This document shows, piece after piece, positions 16,137 through 24,760 of a stretch of 64,000 bases of DNA. The notes under the pieces were generated by a model. That model did no database searches. It was given only the letters and a program-made list of their open reading frames with translations, and had not been told where the DNA came from. Origin of the DNA: Firmicutes bacterium CAG:582 (GTDB lineage: Bacteria > Bacillota_I > Bacilli_A > RF39 > UBA660). Position 1 is the first letter of the stretch, and every line of letters starts with the position of its first letter. Location: positions 1 through 64,000 of the forward strand of contig FR884179.1 in NCBI GenBank assembly GCA_000435515.1, written 5' to 3'. A program made the translations under genes and the position numbers.

Positions 16137-16800
16137 AAATTAACCTCTTTTCCCGTTTTTTTATCTCTAAAAGGAATTCATTATCATCTTTGATATATGG
16201 TTTTAAAATATTATAGAATGATGAAGCATCGTCCCAATACTCATGATTTTTATACTTTTCTCCTAAAGTTTTTTCAACTCGTAAAGGAAACTTAAATGAA
16301 TTATTATCCACTTTTATTGCACAACCATAATCAATAACCTTTATATTTTCTCGATTTATTATTATATTTTCTGGTCTAATATCTCTATGTACAATTTTAT
16401 AACTATATAAATAGTCTAAATATTCAATTATTTGCTTTAATATTTTATCATTGACCATATTTTCCTTTAAATACTCATCAAAAGTTTGGCCATCAACATA
16501 TTCTTCTATAAAATATTTTTTAGATACTTTTAATATTCCAGGGACGAAATTACTTTGATTTAAAATATTCAAGATATTTATTTCATTTTTATACAAATTA
16601 AAAATATCAAAACCTTTTATTATAACTTTCTCATTCAAGTACTTTCCAAAATAAACATTTGAACCACTAACATAATTATGTTTCTTTCCTAATTGAATTG
16701 CTTGATATTCATTTTTAATTTTTTTATAAATTGAAGTGTTAAATAAATCATTAATTAAAATTATAATTCTATAATATATAGCAACTAAATAATGTATCAT
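16120..16800 (-). CDS. Protein-kinase-fold sugar/lipid kinase (RfaY/KdkA-like) in polysaccharide locus
   Basis: 226 residues with a compact eukaryotic-like kinase fold. A likely ATP-binding Lys is in EKVIIKGFD near residue 59, the hinge is IEEYVDGQTFDEYL, the catalytic loop is VHRDIRPENIII near residue 139, and the metal site is VIDYGCA (DYG in place of DFG). All catalytic residues look intact. Similar small kinases phosphorylate heptose or Kdo in LPS cores; in a Gram-positive polysaccharide locus it would more likely phosphorylate a sugar of the repeat unit. A protein-kinase role cannot be excluded. It overlaps both neighbours. Confidence 0.7.
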   Translation of the reverse strand: MIHYLVAIYYRIIILINDLFNTSIYKKIKNEYQAIQLGKKHNYVSGSNVYFGKYLNEKVIIKGFDIFNLYKNEINILNILNQSNFVPGILKVSKKYFIEEYVDGQTFDEYLKENMVNDKILKQIIEYLDYLYSYKIVHRDIRPENIIINRENIKVIDYGCAIKVDNNSFKFPLRVEKTLGEKYKNHEYWDDASSFYNILKPYIKDDNEFLLEIKKREKRLIYERES

Positions 16801-17504
16801 TTTACCCTCCAGTATTCTACTATAAATATAATTCTATTTTTTATCATTTTAAACAAAGAATGATGTTTTAGCTCAGAAACATTGTTACTATGTCTTCTAT
16901 ATCTAATTAATTTGTCGTTAATAAATACAACTTTCCCATGTTTTTCACATTGAATTCCAATCCATTGATCATGCATTTCAATATTATTTGGTATAGGTAA
17001 AATATATTTTTTCATATCTTCTCTTATAGCCATACAGCAACCTATATAAGAATTTCTTATTATATTCCTAATAATTCCCCTTTTAGAATTTCTTAATTTA
17101 AAAAAAGAATCATACAAAATATTATTTGTACCACTTTCAAATACAACATTGTCGTGAATAACACATGAACAACCAGTTTTATCAAAAGTATTTAGAACTT
17201 TTTCAACTTTAGAGGGTTCCCAAATATCATCCTGATCACTTAAAAATATATATTTTCCATTAGAATGACTTATAGCATTAGCAAAATTTTGTTTTACTCC
17301 CATCTTAGGACCTTCAATGACTTTTATACGCTTATCGTTAAAGTTTTTGATTATTGATAAAGTATTATCCAAAGAACCATCATCAGAAATAATAACTTCA
17401 TCATTTTCATTCAGTTGAACCAAAATTGATTCAAGCTGTTCCTTAATATATTTTTCCCCATTAAAAGAAGCTAAAGCAACTGAAATAAAATAATCACGCT
17501 TCAT
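16797..17504 (-). CDS. Family 2 glycosyltransferase (EpsE/WcaA-like)
   Basis: 235 residues. Motifs in order: ISVALASFNGEKYIKEQLES, EVIISDDGSLDNT, GVKQNFANAISHSNGKY and FLSDQDDIWEPSKVE (DxD at about residue 93), then a C-terminal YRRHSNNVS segment typical of this GT2 branch. It transfers a single sugar; the donor is unknown. The start overlaps the previous stop as TAATG. Confidence 0.85.
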   Translation of the reverse strand: MKRDYFISVALASFNGEKYIKEQLESILVQLNENDEVIISDDGSLDNTLSIIKNFNDKRIKVIEGPKMGVKQNFANAISHSNGKYIFLSDQDDIWEPSKVEKVLNTFDKTGCSCVIHDNVVFESGTNNILYDSFFKLRNSKRGIIRNIIRNSYIGCCMAIREDMKKYILPIPNNIEMHDQWIGIQCEKHGKVVFINDKLIRYRRHSNNVSELKHHSLFKMIKNRIIFIVEYWRVK

Positions 17505-18343
17505 TACTTTTTCCCCGCTTTCATTCCTAAAAATCTTGCTCCCATATCAAATGGATATCTAATAATTAAATGCCATTTAAAATCAGTAATAATACGTTTT
17601 AATACATATTTGGCAAGTTTTGCTCCACTTCCTGTTGTTCCAAATCTATCTAAATAAGAGTTTTCCTTAAAAAATTTACCAGTTAATTTATATCTATCAT
17701 ATATTTCTTTTAACTTAAATTTATGAGAATGATTAACTACTGAATCAGCACAGTATTTTATTTTGAAACCATTCATAATTATTTTATATGCAATATACAT
17801 GTCTTCATTTATTGGTAAATTTTTATTATCATATCCATTTAACTCAACAAAAACACTTCTTTTTATAGCAGATGCTGCATCAGAAAAGAAAAATGTTTTT
17901 AATCCTAATTCATCTATATTATCTTTTGAAACAATTCTCGATTTATTTGGATAATTAAATTCTCTAGTATATTTTTCAATATTATTATATTTGGATATTT
18001 GTCTTGAATAAGTAGCTACAACTTCATCATTAATATCTTTTGTTAAATTATAAAGCCACAACTCATCAGTAATAACAACATCTTGAGTTACAAATACAAC
18101 TATGTCTGCATCACTTTCCATTGCTTCTTTTTCTCTAACTAAACTATGTGAAAATTCACTTCTTCTAATCAAAGTATATGAAATATTTGCATTATCCATT
18201 ATCTCTTTAGTATTATCACTAGATTCAGTTAAGACATATCTTATTTTATTTAATAAAACATTCTTTTGCATTAAAAATGACTTATTTAAATCTATAATAT
18301 ATTTACTTGCATTATAAAGTGGGCAAATAATATCAATTTTCAT
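17504..18343 (-). CDS. Family 2 glycosyltransferase (rhamnosyltransferase RfbF-like)
   Basis: 279 residues with a GT2 N-terminal domain (IDIICPLYNASKYIIDL, EFSHSLVREKEAMESDADIV, VTQDVV in the DxD position) and INEDMYIAYKIIMNGFKIKY in the acceptor region, ending in a helical tail. The EFSHxxxR and TQD pattern matches rhamnosyltransferases that build teichoic-like or capsular units. It is the first gene after the internal terminator; RBS GAGGTGA. Confidence 0.8.
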   Translation of the reverse strand: MKIDIICPLYNASKYIIDLNKSFLMQKNVLLNKIRYVLTESSDNTKEIMDNANISYTLIRRSEFSHSLVREKEAMESDADIVVFVTQDVVITDELWLYNLTKDINDEVVATYSRQISKYNNIEKYTREFNYPNKSRIVSKDNIDELGLKTFFFSDAASAIKRSVFVELNGYDNKNLPINEDMYIAYKIIMNGFKIKYCADSVVNHSHKFKLKEIYDRYKLTGKFFKENSYLDRFGTTGSGAKLAKYVLKRIITDFKWHLIIRYPFDMGARFLGMKAGKK

Positions 18344-18355
18344 ACTTTCACCTCT

Positions 18356-18388
18356 ATAAAAAAACTATATACATTTAATTGTATATAG
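18356..18388 (-). terminator. Internal terminator between priming transferase and the rest of the locus
   Basis: Minus-strand CTATATAC and GTATATAG pair and are followed by seven T. It lies inside an otherwise continuous operon, so downstream expression must rely on read-through, antitermination or an unseen promoter. Confidence 0.75.
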
Positions 18389-18389
18389 C

Positions 18390-19064
18390 TTATCTTGCAC
18401 CATCTCTTTTAATAACAGAAATAATTGTCTTAAAAATAATTTTTATATCTAAACCAATGGATTGATGATTAACATAATACATCTCTAATCTTATTCTATT
18501 AGCATAATTGGTTTGACTTCTACCATTACAAGCCCACCAACCTGTTAGACCAGGAGTAACACTTAAAAACTTACTTTTCATCTTTCCATATTTATCAATT
18601 TCACCATCAATTATAGGTCTAGGTCCAACAATAGACATATCACCATTCATGATGTTTATCAACTGAGGAAGTTCATCTAAAGATGTCTTTCTTAAGAAAT
18701 TACCGACTTTAGTCACCCTTGGATCGTTATGCAATTTAAAGTTTTCACTCCACTCTTTTGCTACTTTTGGATCTTTAAGTAACTCTGCTAATCTTTCTTG
18801 AGAATCTGTATACATCGTTCTAAATTTTAAGACATAAATATACTTTCCGTTTTTTCCAATTCTTTTATGTTTATAAAATACTTTACCTTTTGATTCAATC
18901 TTTATAGCAACTGCTATAATTAAAAATACTGGTAAAAGCACAATAAACGCGAATAAACTAGCTATACAATCAAATGTTCTTTTAATTCCTAAATATAAAT
19001 TTCTTCTTATATTTGGATTTGTAACAGACATACTTTCTGCTACTGCAATACTTCCTTCGTTCAT
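18390..19064 (-). CDS. Priming sugar transferase (undecaprenyl-phosphate sugar-1-phosphate transferase)
   Basis: 224 residues, monotopic PGT of the bacterial sugar transferase family. A membrane-embedded helix (about residues 33-55) is followed by KRIGKNGKYIYVLKFRTM, FLRKTSLDELPQLINIMNGDMSIVGPRP (the Asp-Glu pair of the active site) and PGLTGWWACNGRS. It loads the first sugar phosphate onto undecaprenyl phosphate and so starts the repeat unit. It has its own promoter and lies first in the locus. Confidence 0.9.
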   Translation of the reverse strand: MNEGSIAVAESMSVTNPNIRRNLYLGIKRTFDCIASLFAFIVLLPVFLIIAVAIKIESKGKVFYKHKRIGKNGKYIYVLKFRTMYTDSQERLAELLKDPKVAKEWSENFKLHNDPRVTKVGNFLRKTSLDELPQLINIMNGDMSIVGPRPIIDGEIDKYGKMKSKFLSVTPGLTGWWACNGRSQTNYANRIRLEMYYVNHQSIGLDIKIIFKTIISVIKRDGAR

Positions 19065-19112
19065 AACCTTAACCCCTCTTTTATGTACCCCCTACGTCTT
19101 GAATTGATAACT

Positions 19113-19141
19113 ATACTAACACAAAAGAAGAAAAAAAGCAA
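19113..19141 (-). promoter_or_regulatory. Promoter of the polysaccharide locus
   Basis: Minus-strand TTGCTT, 17-base spacer, TAGTAT, about 50 bases upstream of the priming transferase start. A TATAAT further upstream has no matching -35. Confidence 0.6.
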
Positions 19142-19237
19142 ATTTTCAAACGAAACATTCAAGTATTCTATAGTTATTATAGCAAAAAGTAAGCATAATT
19201 CATTTAAAACAAACATTTTTAGGCACTTTATTTACAA

Positions 19238-19259
19238 AAAAAAGAGGAAAATTCCTCTT
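19238..19259 (-). terminator. Terminator of the YjcZ-like gene pair
   Basis: AAGAGGAA and TTCCTCTT form an 8-bp stem with a 2-base gap, followed by eight T on the minus strand. Confidence 0.8.
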
Positions 19260-19374
19260 AATATGCATATATTGAACTAACAATAATAGCAAGTAGAATA
19301 AATAATACAAGAATGATGAAGAATGTATTACCATAACCTTGATTATTTATTGAGGGTTTAGTATTACAATTCAT
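19258..19374 (-). CDS. YjcZ-type tiny membrane sporulation peptide (38 residues)
   Basis: A 38-residue peptide: a short Asn-rich head, then NQGYGNTFFIILVLFILLAIIV and a short Tyr-rich end. The GYG-x-x-F-hydrophobic pattern ending in VLFILL is the signature of the YjcZ/tiny_TM_bacill family found in sporulating Bacilli (SscA, a coat-assembly factor, belongs here). It has a strong RBS (AAGGAGGTG) and is followed by a terminator. It shares the VLFILL core with the gene just upstream. Confidence 0.75.
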   Translation of the reverse strand: MNCNTKPSINNQGYGNTFFIILVLFILLAIIVSSIYAY

Positions 19375-19391
19375 GTCTTAACACCTCCTTT

Positions 19392-19484
19392 TTAGATAAA
19401 TGCTCCTACTATGATAATTAATAAAATAAATAGAACTAATATGAAAGCAGCACCAGAAATATTATTATTGCAACATTTATTCAT
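19392..19484 (-). CDS. YjcZ-type tiny membrane sporulation peptide (30 residues)
   Basis: A 30-residue peptide: MNKCCNNN, then SGAAFILVLFILLIIIVGAFI. This is a close fit to the YjcZ consensus (GFALIVVLFILLIIVG). RBS AAAGGAGGG. It forms a pair with the 38-residue peptide 17 bases downstream. The Cys-Cys-Asn head is not part of the usual family core. Confidence 0.75.
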   Translation of the reverse strand: MNKCCNNNISGAAFILVLFILLIIIVGAFI

Positions 19485-19512
19485 TATTCTCCCTCCTTTT
19501 CATTACTCACTT

Positions 19513-19540
19513 TATTGTATGGTAAATCCATCACTTTTGT
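19513..19540 (-). promoter_or_regulatory. Mother-cell sigma (SigK/SigE-like) promoter for YjcZ-like pair
   Basis: Minus-strand CATACAATA at 19513-19521 with AC 17 bases upstream fits the SigK pattern (AC, then CATANNNTA) and the SigE -10 CATACAAT. No SigA promoter is evident. Consistent with coat-type genes; the match is short, so this is an inference. Confidence 0.45.
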
Positions 19541-19580
19541 GCCTGTTTTAAAGAAATTAATATTATTTTTTTTATATACG

Positions 19581-19589
19581 TGATATAAT
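19581..19589 (+). promoter_or_regulatory. prsA promoter (extended -10)
   Basis: TGATATAAT about 20 bases upstream of the start codon; the -35 region is only a T run. Confidence 0.6.
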
Positions 19590-19609
19590 ACCTATTAGGG
19601 AGGATAGAG

Positions 19610-20605
19610 ATGAAAAAGAAATTATTAGTTGTAGTAATGGCAAGTGTTATGCTTACTGGTTGTGGGAAAACAATTCCTAAGCTAAGTAATGGTGAAGAAG
19701 CAATCGTCAATTTTAAAAATGGTGATAAGATAAGTGTTAATGAAGTATGGAATGAAGTTAAAACTTCTTATGGACTTAATGTAATCCTTGAAAAAATCGA
19801 CACTAAAATATTAGAAGATAAATTTAAAGACAAAAAAGCTGATATTGATGAATATATGAAAAACTATGAAACATCATTAAAAGCTAATTATGTTGATAAA
19901 AGTGGAAATTATGATGAAACTGCACTTTTAAGTGCATTAAGTCAATATGGATATTCTTCATTAGAACAATACTTAACTCAACGTAGACTTTCTTATATGG
20001 AAAATTTACAAACTGAAAGTTATGCAAAAAGCTTAATCACTGATAAAGATATTGAAAAATATTATAAAAACAAACAAAAAGGTGACATCAGTTGTGTTCA
20101 TATTTTAGTAAAACCTACATCTTCAAGCGATTCAGATACTAAGGCTGCTGAAAATAAAGCAAAAGAAATTATAACTGCTATTGAAAATGATATAAAATCT
20201 GGTACAAGTGCTGCTGATGCTTTTGCAAAATACAAAGATAATTCAGAAGTAACATATCAAGATTTAGGATTCTTCAATCATGGAGATATGGTAGAAGCTT
20301 TTGAAACAGCTGCTTATAAATTAAAAAAAGGTGAATATACAAAAGCACCTGTAAAAACAACTTATGGATATCATGCAATATTAAAAGTTGATGAAAAAGA
20401 AAAAGACACTTTAGAAAATCTAAAGGATAAAATTAAAGAAACACTTGCAAAAGAAAAAATAAATGATGATTCTACTATTTCTATTAATTCAATGGTTGAA
20501 TTAAGAAAAGAATATGGTGTAAACTTTGATGATTCAGAAATTGAAAGTGCATATAATAAATATATAAACTATTTAATTAATCAAAGTAAAAATTCATCTA
20601 ATTAA
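19610..20605 (+). CDS. prsA: Foldase lipoprotein PrsA (parvulin-type peptidyl-prolyl isomerase)
   Basis: 331 residues. Lipoprotein signal with lipobox LTGC (Cys20 or so), N-terminal SurA-like helical domain, then a PpiC/parvulin domain starting at ISCVHILVKP near residue 162 with DLGFFNHGDMVEAFE and TTYGYHAILKV. It folds secreted proteins on the outer face of the membrane. It is the only plus-strand gene here, divergent from the YjcZ pair, and shares a bidirectional terminator with the gene that follows. Confidence 0.92.
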   Translation: MKKKLLVVVMASVMLTGCGKTIPKLSNGEEAIVNFKNGDKISVNEVWNEVKTSYGLNVILEKIDTKILEDKFKDKKADIDEYMKNYETSLKANYVDKSGNYDETALLSALSQYGYSSLEQYLTQRRLSYMENLQTESYAKSLITDKDIEKYYKNKQKGDISCVHILVKPTSSSDSDTKAAENKAKEIITAIENDIKSGTSAADAFAKYKDNSEVTYQDLGFFNHGDMVEAFETAAYKLKKGEYTKAPVKTTYGYHAILKVDEKEKDTLENLKDKIKETLAKEKINDDSTISINSMVELRKEYGVNFDDSEIESAYNKYINYLINQSKNSSN

Positions 20606-20610
20606 AAACA

Positions 20611-20650
20611 AAAAATAGAGAGGTTAACTTAATAACTTCTCTATTTTTTT
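20611..20650. terminator. Bidirectional terminator between prsA and the convergent helical-protein gene
   Basis: AATAGAGAGGTTA and TAACTTCTCTATT pair with T runs on both strands. Confidence 0.8.
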
Positions 20651-21712
20651 ATATGTTTCATCTTCTAATTCTATTTCAAAATCATTATCAACTGTTGTAT
20701 TAGTTCTTTTTCTTAACCTTTTAGCAATTTTTATCAATCTTGCATAAATTTTTTCATGAGTTTCCTCGTATTGTTGAACTAACCATGCAATATCAATGCC
20801 ATGAGTTAAGTTATATGCATAATCCATAAAAACATCTTGTGGTAATTCTTGATACATTAAATGCAAGAAATCATATGCTCGGTGTCTATTAATTGAATAA
20901 ACATAATCTGATAACAAAATCTCCATTTCTTCAGGATTATTATAATTAACATAAAAGTCATACATAAAACTGTTTATATAATCATTATCACCTGTATAGA
21001 AATAATATCTATTCAATCCATTTTCAAGATCAGTTTGTTCCTTAAAACAATCCATTAAAACTGAAGGAACAGCTTCGACATGTTCCATTCTTCTAAAAGC
21101 ATTTTTACTAATAAACTTACCAGCATAGGCCTCAATTAAAACATTTATGTAAGAAATCAAGATATCACGCATACTTTTACTTTTTACATTTTTTTCTACA
21201 TAATCTCTTGCTTCACCATATAATCCTCTATCTAAATACGATTTAATATTATTAACTATTTTATTTATATTTAATCTGATAAGACTAAAAATTATATAAT
21301 CAGACTTTTCTGATAAACTGCCATAAATTATATGATCATGATACAAAATTGTTCTTACAGTAAAATAGTCATGTAGATAAATACTTTCACGAATAAAATC
21401 ATCCATTTGCTTTCTATTTGAATTCTTTCTTACCTCTAAGTCACTGAATTTTATGGAAGAAGTATGTAAATCAATATCAAGGTAATCACTTAATAATATT
21501 AAATAAGTATAATAATCACTTTTATCAGAAATTACTTTTTCTAATTTTTCTAAATAAGTTAAAACTTTCCCAAATTCACCTTTTTTAATATAATTAAGTA
21601 TCAAAATATTCAATACATATTCAGTACTGTGTTCTTTTTCATATTCTTCTAATAGTTCTATACCTCTTTCCCTATCTTCAATCAAAATTTTTTTTATTGT
21701 TTCTAATTTCAT
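20624..21712 (-). CDS. Uncharacterised all-helical protein (TPR-like)
   Basis: 362 residues that I do not recognise. There is no signal peptide or membrane segment. The sequence reads as successive amphipathic helices (for example RGIELLEEYEKEHSTEYVLNIL, then KKGEFGKVLTYLEKLEKV), which suggests a TPR-like scaffold. It is acidic and rich in Tyr. RBS AAGGAG. Convergent with prsA, downstream of the YugP-cysS unit but separated from it by a terminator. Function unknown. Confidence 0.6.
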   Translation of the reverse strand: MKLETIKKILIEDRERGIELLEEYEKEHSTEYVLNILILNYIKKGEFGKVLTYLEKLEKVISDKSDYYTYLILLSDYLDIDLHTSSIKFSDLEVRKNSNRKQMDDFIRESIYLHDYFTVRTILYHDHIIYGSLSEKSDYIIFSLIRLNINKIVNNIKSYLDRGLYGEARDYVEKNVKSKSMRDILISYINVLIEAYAGKFISKNAFRRMEHVEAVPSVLMDCFKEQTDLENGLNRYYFYTGDNDYINSFMYDFYVNYNNPEEMEILLSDYVYSINRHRAYDFLHLMYQELPQDVFMDYAYNLTHGIDIAWLVQQYEETHEKIYARLIKIAKRLRKRTNTTVDNDFEIELEDETYKKIEKLLS

Positions 21713-21756
21713 TTTTGGTTCTCCTTCATAAATTTATATATAAATATCTTTCAAAT

Positions 21757-21778
21757 GAAAAACAAGCCCGAGCTTGTT
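21757..21778 (-). terminator. Intrinsic terminator of cysS-yugP unit
   Basis: AACAAGC and GCTTGTT pair around a 4-base loop and are followed by TTTTC on the minus strand. Confidence 0.7.
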
Positions 21779-22445
21779 AATCACGATCATTTAATTGCAT
21801 TAAAAGATAAATCATTTCTAACATAGATGAAATTACAGCAGCTACATACGTAAATGCAGCACTATTTAAAACAGCATCTACTCCAGATTTCTCACTATCA
21901 CTAATCATTCCATCACTAAGTACAATTGATTTTGCTCTTTTAGAAGCATCAAACTCAACTGGCAAAGTAACAAGTTCAAATAAAAGGCCTAAAAATGTAA
22001 AACCTATTGCTGCATATACATAATTTAAGTAACTTAAAAACAAACCGATAATCATCACTACATAAGCAATTTTTTGACCAATATTTATAATTGGAAATAT
22101 CATACTTCTAATTTTAAACCAAGTATACCCCTCTTTATCTTGAATTGCATGTCCACATTCATGAGCCGCAATAGCAAGTGAAGAAATACTAGTTCCATGA
22201 TATACATCCGTTGAAAGTCTAACAGTCTTTCTTCTAGGATCATAATGATCACTCATGGTACCCTTTGTTTCAACAACATAGATTTCCCCTAGATTGTTTT
22301 CATCAAGAATACGCCTTGCAACATCAAACCCTGTTAACTTTTTTTCATTATCTATTTTTACATACTTTTTATAACTTAAATTTACCTTAATTGATGCGTA
22401 AACTGGTATAATTAACATCAATAAAAATATAATCAATAATTCCAT
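21777..22445 (-). CDS. yugP: Membrane zinc metallopeptidase (YugP family)
   Basis: 222 residues of the Zn_peptidase_2 family. An N-terminal membrane helix is followed by GVARRILDENN-like sequence (FDVARRILDENNLGEI), STDVYHGTSISSLAIAAHECGHAIQD with the HExxH-like HECGH near residue 92, and two or three C-terminal helices ending in FTYVAAVISSMLEM. Membrane protease of unknown substrate. The RBS (GGTGAT) is within the last codons of cysS, so it is translationally coupled. Confidence 0.85.
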   Translation of the reverse strand: MELLIIFLLMLIIPVYASIKVNLSYKKYVKIDNEKKLTGFDVARRILDENNLGEIYVVETKGTMSDHYDPRRKTVRLSTDVYHGTSISSLAIAAHECGHAIQDKEGYTWFKIRSMIFPIINIGQKIAYVVMIIGLFLSYLNYVYAAIGFTFLGLLFELVTLPVEFDASKRAKSIVLSDGMISDSEKSGVDAVLNSAAFTYVAAVISSMLEMIYLLMQLNDRD

Positions 22446-22447
22446 AA

Positions 22448-23839
22448 CTAATCACCTATTATTTTATAAGTTGTACCTTCTCTTGTATCAATAAGTTCAA
22501 TTCCACGATTATAAAGTTCATTTCTTATTGAATCAGCAAGTTCATAATCACGACTTTTCTTTGCTTCATTTCTTTTTTCTATAAGCTCTAATATTTCTGA
22601 ATCATCTTTTAAAGAAGTTTCTTTAATTAAATTTACCGAAAATACTTTATCAAATTTCTTTATTAGTTCAAGTTTTGTATGTCCATTAACTTGTTCATCC
22701 TTTAAAAGCTCATACATAACTGATATAGCATTAGCTGTATTTAAATCATTAGATATTTCATTTATGAACATATTGTTATAATTACTGAACTCACCTTCAT
22801 CCAAAATACCTTCATCTTTAATATTAGCAATTTTATTTCTAAGTTTTTTTAACGTAGCTTCAGCTTGATTTAAAGCATCATACGTAAAAACTAATTGTTT
22901 TCTATAATGACTATTTAAACACATAAATCTAAAACTTAATGGATCATAACCTTTTTCTTGAAGTAATGATACAGTTAAAAATTCACCCTTGCTTTTACTC
23001 ATCTTACCTGTTGAATCTAAAAGATGTTCATTATGAAACCAGTAATTACACCATTTATGTCCAAGATATGCTTCACTTTGAGCAATTTCATTTGTATGAT
23101 GTGGAAATATATTATCAACTCCACCACCATGAATATCCAAATACTCTCCTAAATATTTAATTGAAATACCACTACATTCGATATGCCAACCAGGATAACC
23201 TTTTCCAAATGGAGAATCCCAAAGCATTTCATGATTTTCAAACTTAGATGTTGTGAACCATAAAACAAAATCTGCTTGGTTACGTTTTTTTTCATCAACA
23301 CTTACAGTTTCTCTTATTCCAACTTTATTACCATCAGCATTCATATTCGAAAGTTCATAATAGTTTTTGCAAGAAGAAACATCAAAATAGATATTACCAC
23401 CACTCTTATAAGCGATATCTTTTTTAAGTAAATCCTCAATTATTTTAATATACATATCTATATTTTCTGTAGCTTTCGAAACTATTTCTGGCATTTTACA
23501 ATTTAAACTCTCAAAATCTTTAAAGAAAGCCTTTGTATAAAAATCAGCAATTTCATAAGCTGTTTTTCCTTCTCTTTTACGAGCAACTTCCATTTTATCT
23601 TCACCAGTATCAGCATCACTTGTAAGATGACCAACATCAGTTATATTCATTGCTCTTTTAACATTATATCCTAAATATAAAAGAGTTTTTTCTAAAATAT
23701 CGTGTCCAATGTAGTTACGCATATTACCAATATGTGCATAATGATATACCGTTGGTCCACATGTATACATATTAACAATATTTTCTTTATAAGGAACAAA
23801 TTCCTCAATTTTTTTTGTTAATGTATTATAAAATTTCAC
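22448..23839 (-). CDS. cysS: Cysteinyl-tRNA synthetase
   Basis: 463 residues, class Ia. Zinc and signature motifs: MYTCGPTVYHYAHIGNMRNY (Cys and HIGN), WHIECSGIS, HHTNEIAQSEA and STGKMSKSKGEF (KMSKS). It charges tRNA-Cys. I use the GTG at 23839 as the start because AGGTGAT lies four bases upstream; an in-frame GTG three codons earlier lies inside the RBS. Ends with a dimer-like DALR-type helical tail. No T-box is seen upstream, unlike proS and tyrS. Confidence 0.95.
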   Translation of the reverse strand: MKFYNTLTKKIEEFVPYKENIVNMYTCGPTVYHYAHIGNMRNYIGHDILEKTLLYLGYNVKRAMNITDVGHLTSDADTGEDKMEVARKREGKTAYEIADFYTKAFFKDFESLNCKMPEIVSKATENIDMYIKIIEDLLKKDIAYKSGGNIYFDVSSCKNYYELSNMNADGNKVGIRETVSVDEKKRNQADFVLWFTTSKFENHEMLWDSPFGKGYPGWHIECSGISIKYLGEYLDIHGGGVDNIFPHHTNEIAQSEAYLGHKWCNYWFHNEHLLDSTGKMSKSKGEFLTVSLLQEKGYDPLSFRFMCLNSHYRKQLVFTYDALNQAEATLKKLRNKIANIKDEGILDEGEFSNYNNMFINEISNDLNTANAISVMYELLKDEQVNGHTKLELIKKFDKVFSVNLIKETSLKDDSEILELIEKRNEAKKSRDYELADSIRNELYNRGIELIDTREGTTYKIIGD

Positions 23840-23892
23840 ATTTATCACCTACTAAAAATTATTATACTAATTTATGAAGTGCAAAGCAACTA

Positions 23893-24717
23893 TTAACATA
23901 AATTGTTTGCCTTTACATACTCGCTTATCGAGCTTCCACTTATAAGCACAAGTTCATTCATCTCTTTATTTCCTTTATAACTAAGTTCATAATTACCAAG
24001 TACAAGTAAATCTTTACTATCCTTTGAATTACATAAAGGGGAACCCGTCGTATCACCAAAGTTACTTGAAAGAATAAGTTTTCCATCATAAATTCGTGAT
24101 ACCTCTAAATTAATTGAATCCGTATTAAAAGAAACTTTCTCTAAAGACATTCCACTTAATGAATTAACACCTGTTAAATTAACAATTATTTTACCATCTT
24201 CATTTATTCCAATTAAACGATTTTGTCTAGGTAAATTATTCTTTAAAAACAAAAACAATATATTATCAACTATAGAAACCCTAGGTTCTAGCCTATCACA
24301 TTCTCCAATATTAACATTATTAACAAGAATTTGATTTTTTCCATTTCCAGAAACCACATTTATTTTGAACTTATTTAAACTATAAGAAAATTCAGTTGAG
24401 ATATCATTTAAACTTATATCGATTACATTAAAATAATACTTATTTTTCTTTTCTGATGTAGTCTTTGTAGGAATATTTGCTATAACTTTTTTATTTGGTA
24501 TATAAATATATACAATGAAAAATAGAAAAGCAGCAATAATTATAAGAATAATAGTTATAAATATAGCCGTTGATGGATCATGCTCTTCACGATGTTTTTC
24601 ATGGGTGTTTTCACACATGAAATCACCACTCGGCTTCACATCATTACTATCTTGTTCATCAACTTTAATAACTTTTGCTACCCTGTTAATTTGGGGAATT
24701 TTATCATCATCCATCAT
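23893..24717 (-). CDS. Uncharacterised membrane-anchored protein
   Basis: 274 residues, unrecognised. A charged N-terminal cytoplasmic part of about 45 residues, one transmembrane helix (about residues 50-72, AIFITIILIIIAAFLFFIVYIY), then an extracellular beta-rich domain of about 190 residues ending in a Cys. It reads as a bitopic protein with its folded part outside. RBS AGAGGG, seven bases before the first ATG. It lies between cysS and the ClpC-like gene with no obvious functional link. Confidence 0.55.
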   Translation of the reverse strand: MMDDDKIPQINRVAKVIKVDEQDSNDVKPSGDFMCENTHEKHREEHDPSTAIFITIILIIIAAFLFFIVYIYIPNKKVIANIPTKTTSEKKNKYYFNVIDISLNDISTEFSYSLNKFKINVVSGNGKNQILVNNVNIGECDRLEPRVSIVDNILFLFLKNNLPRQNRLIGINEDGKIIVNLTGVNSLSGMSLEKVSFNTDSINLEVSRIYDGKLILSSNFGDTTGSPLCNSKDSKDLLVLGNYELSYKGNKEMNELVLISGSSISEYVKANNLC

Positions 24718-24760
24718 ATTTGAACCCTCTTTATAATTAAATTATACCATAAATATTTAA

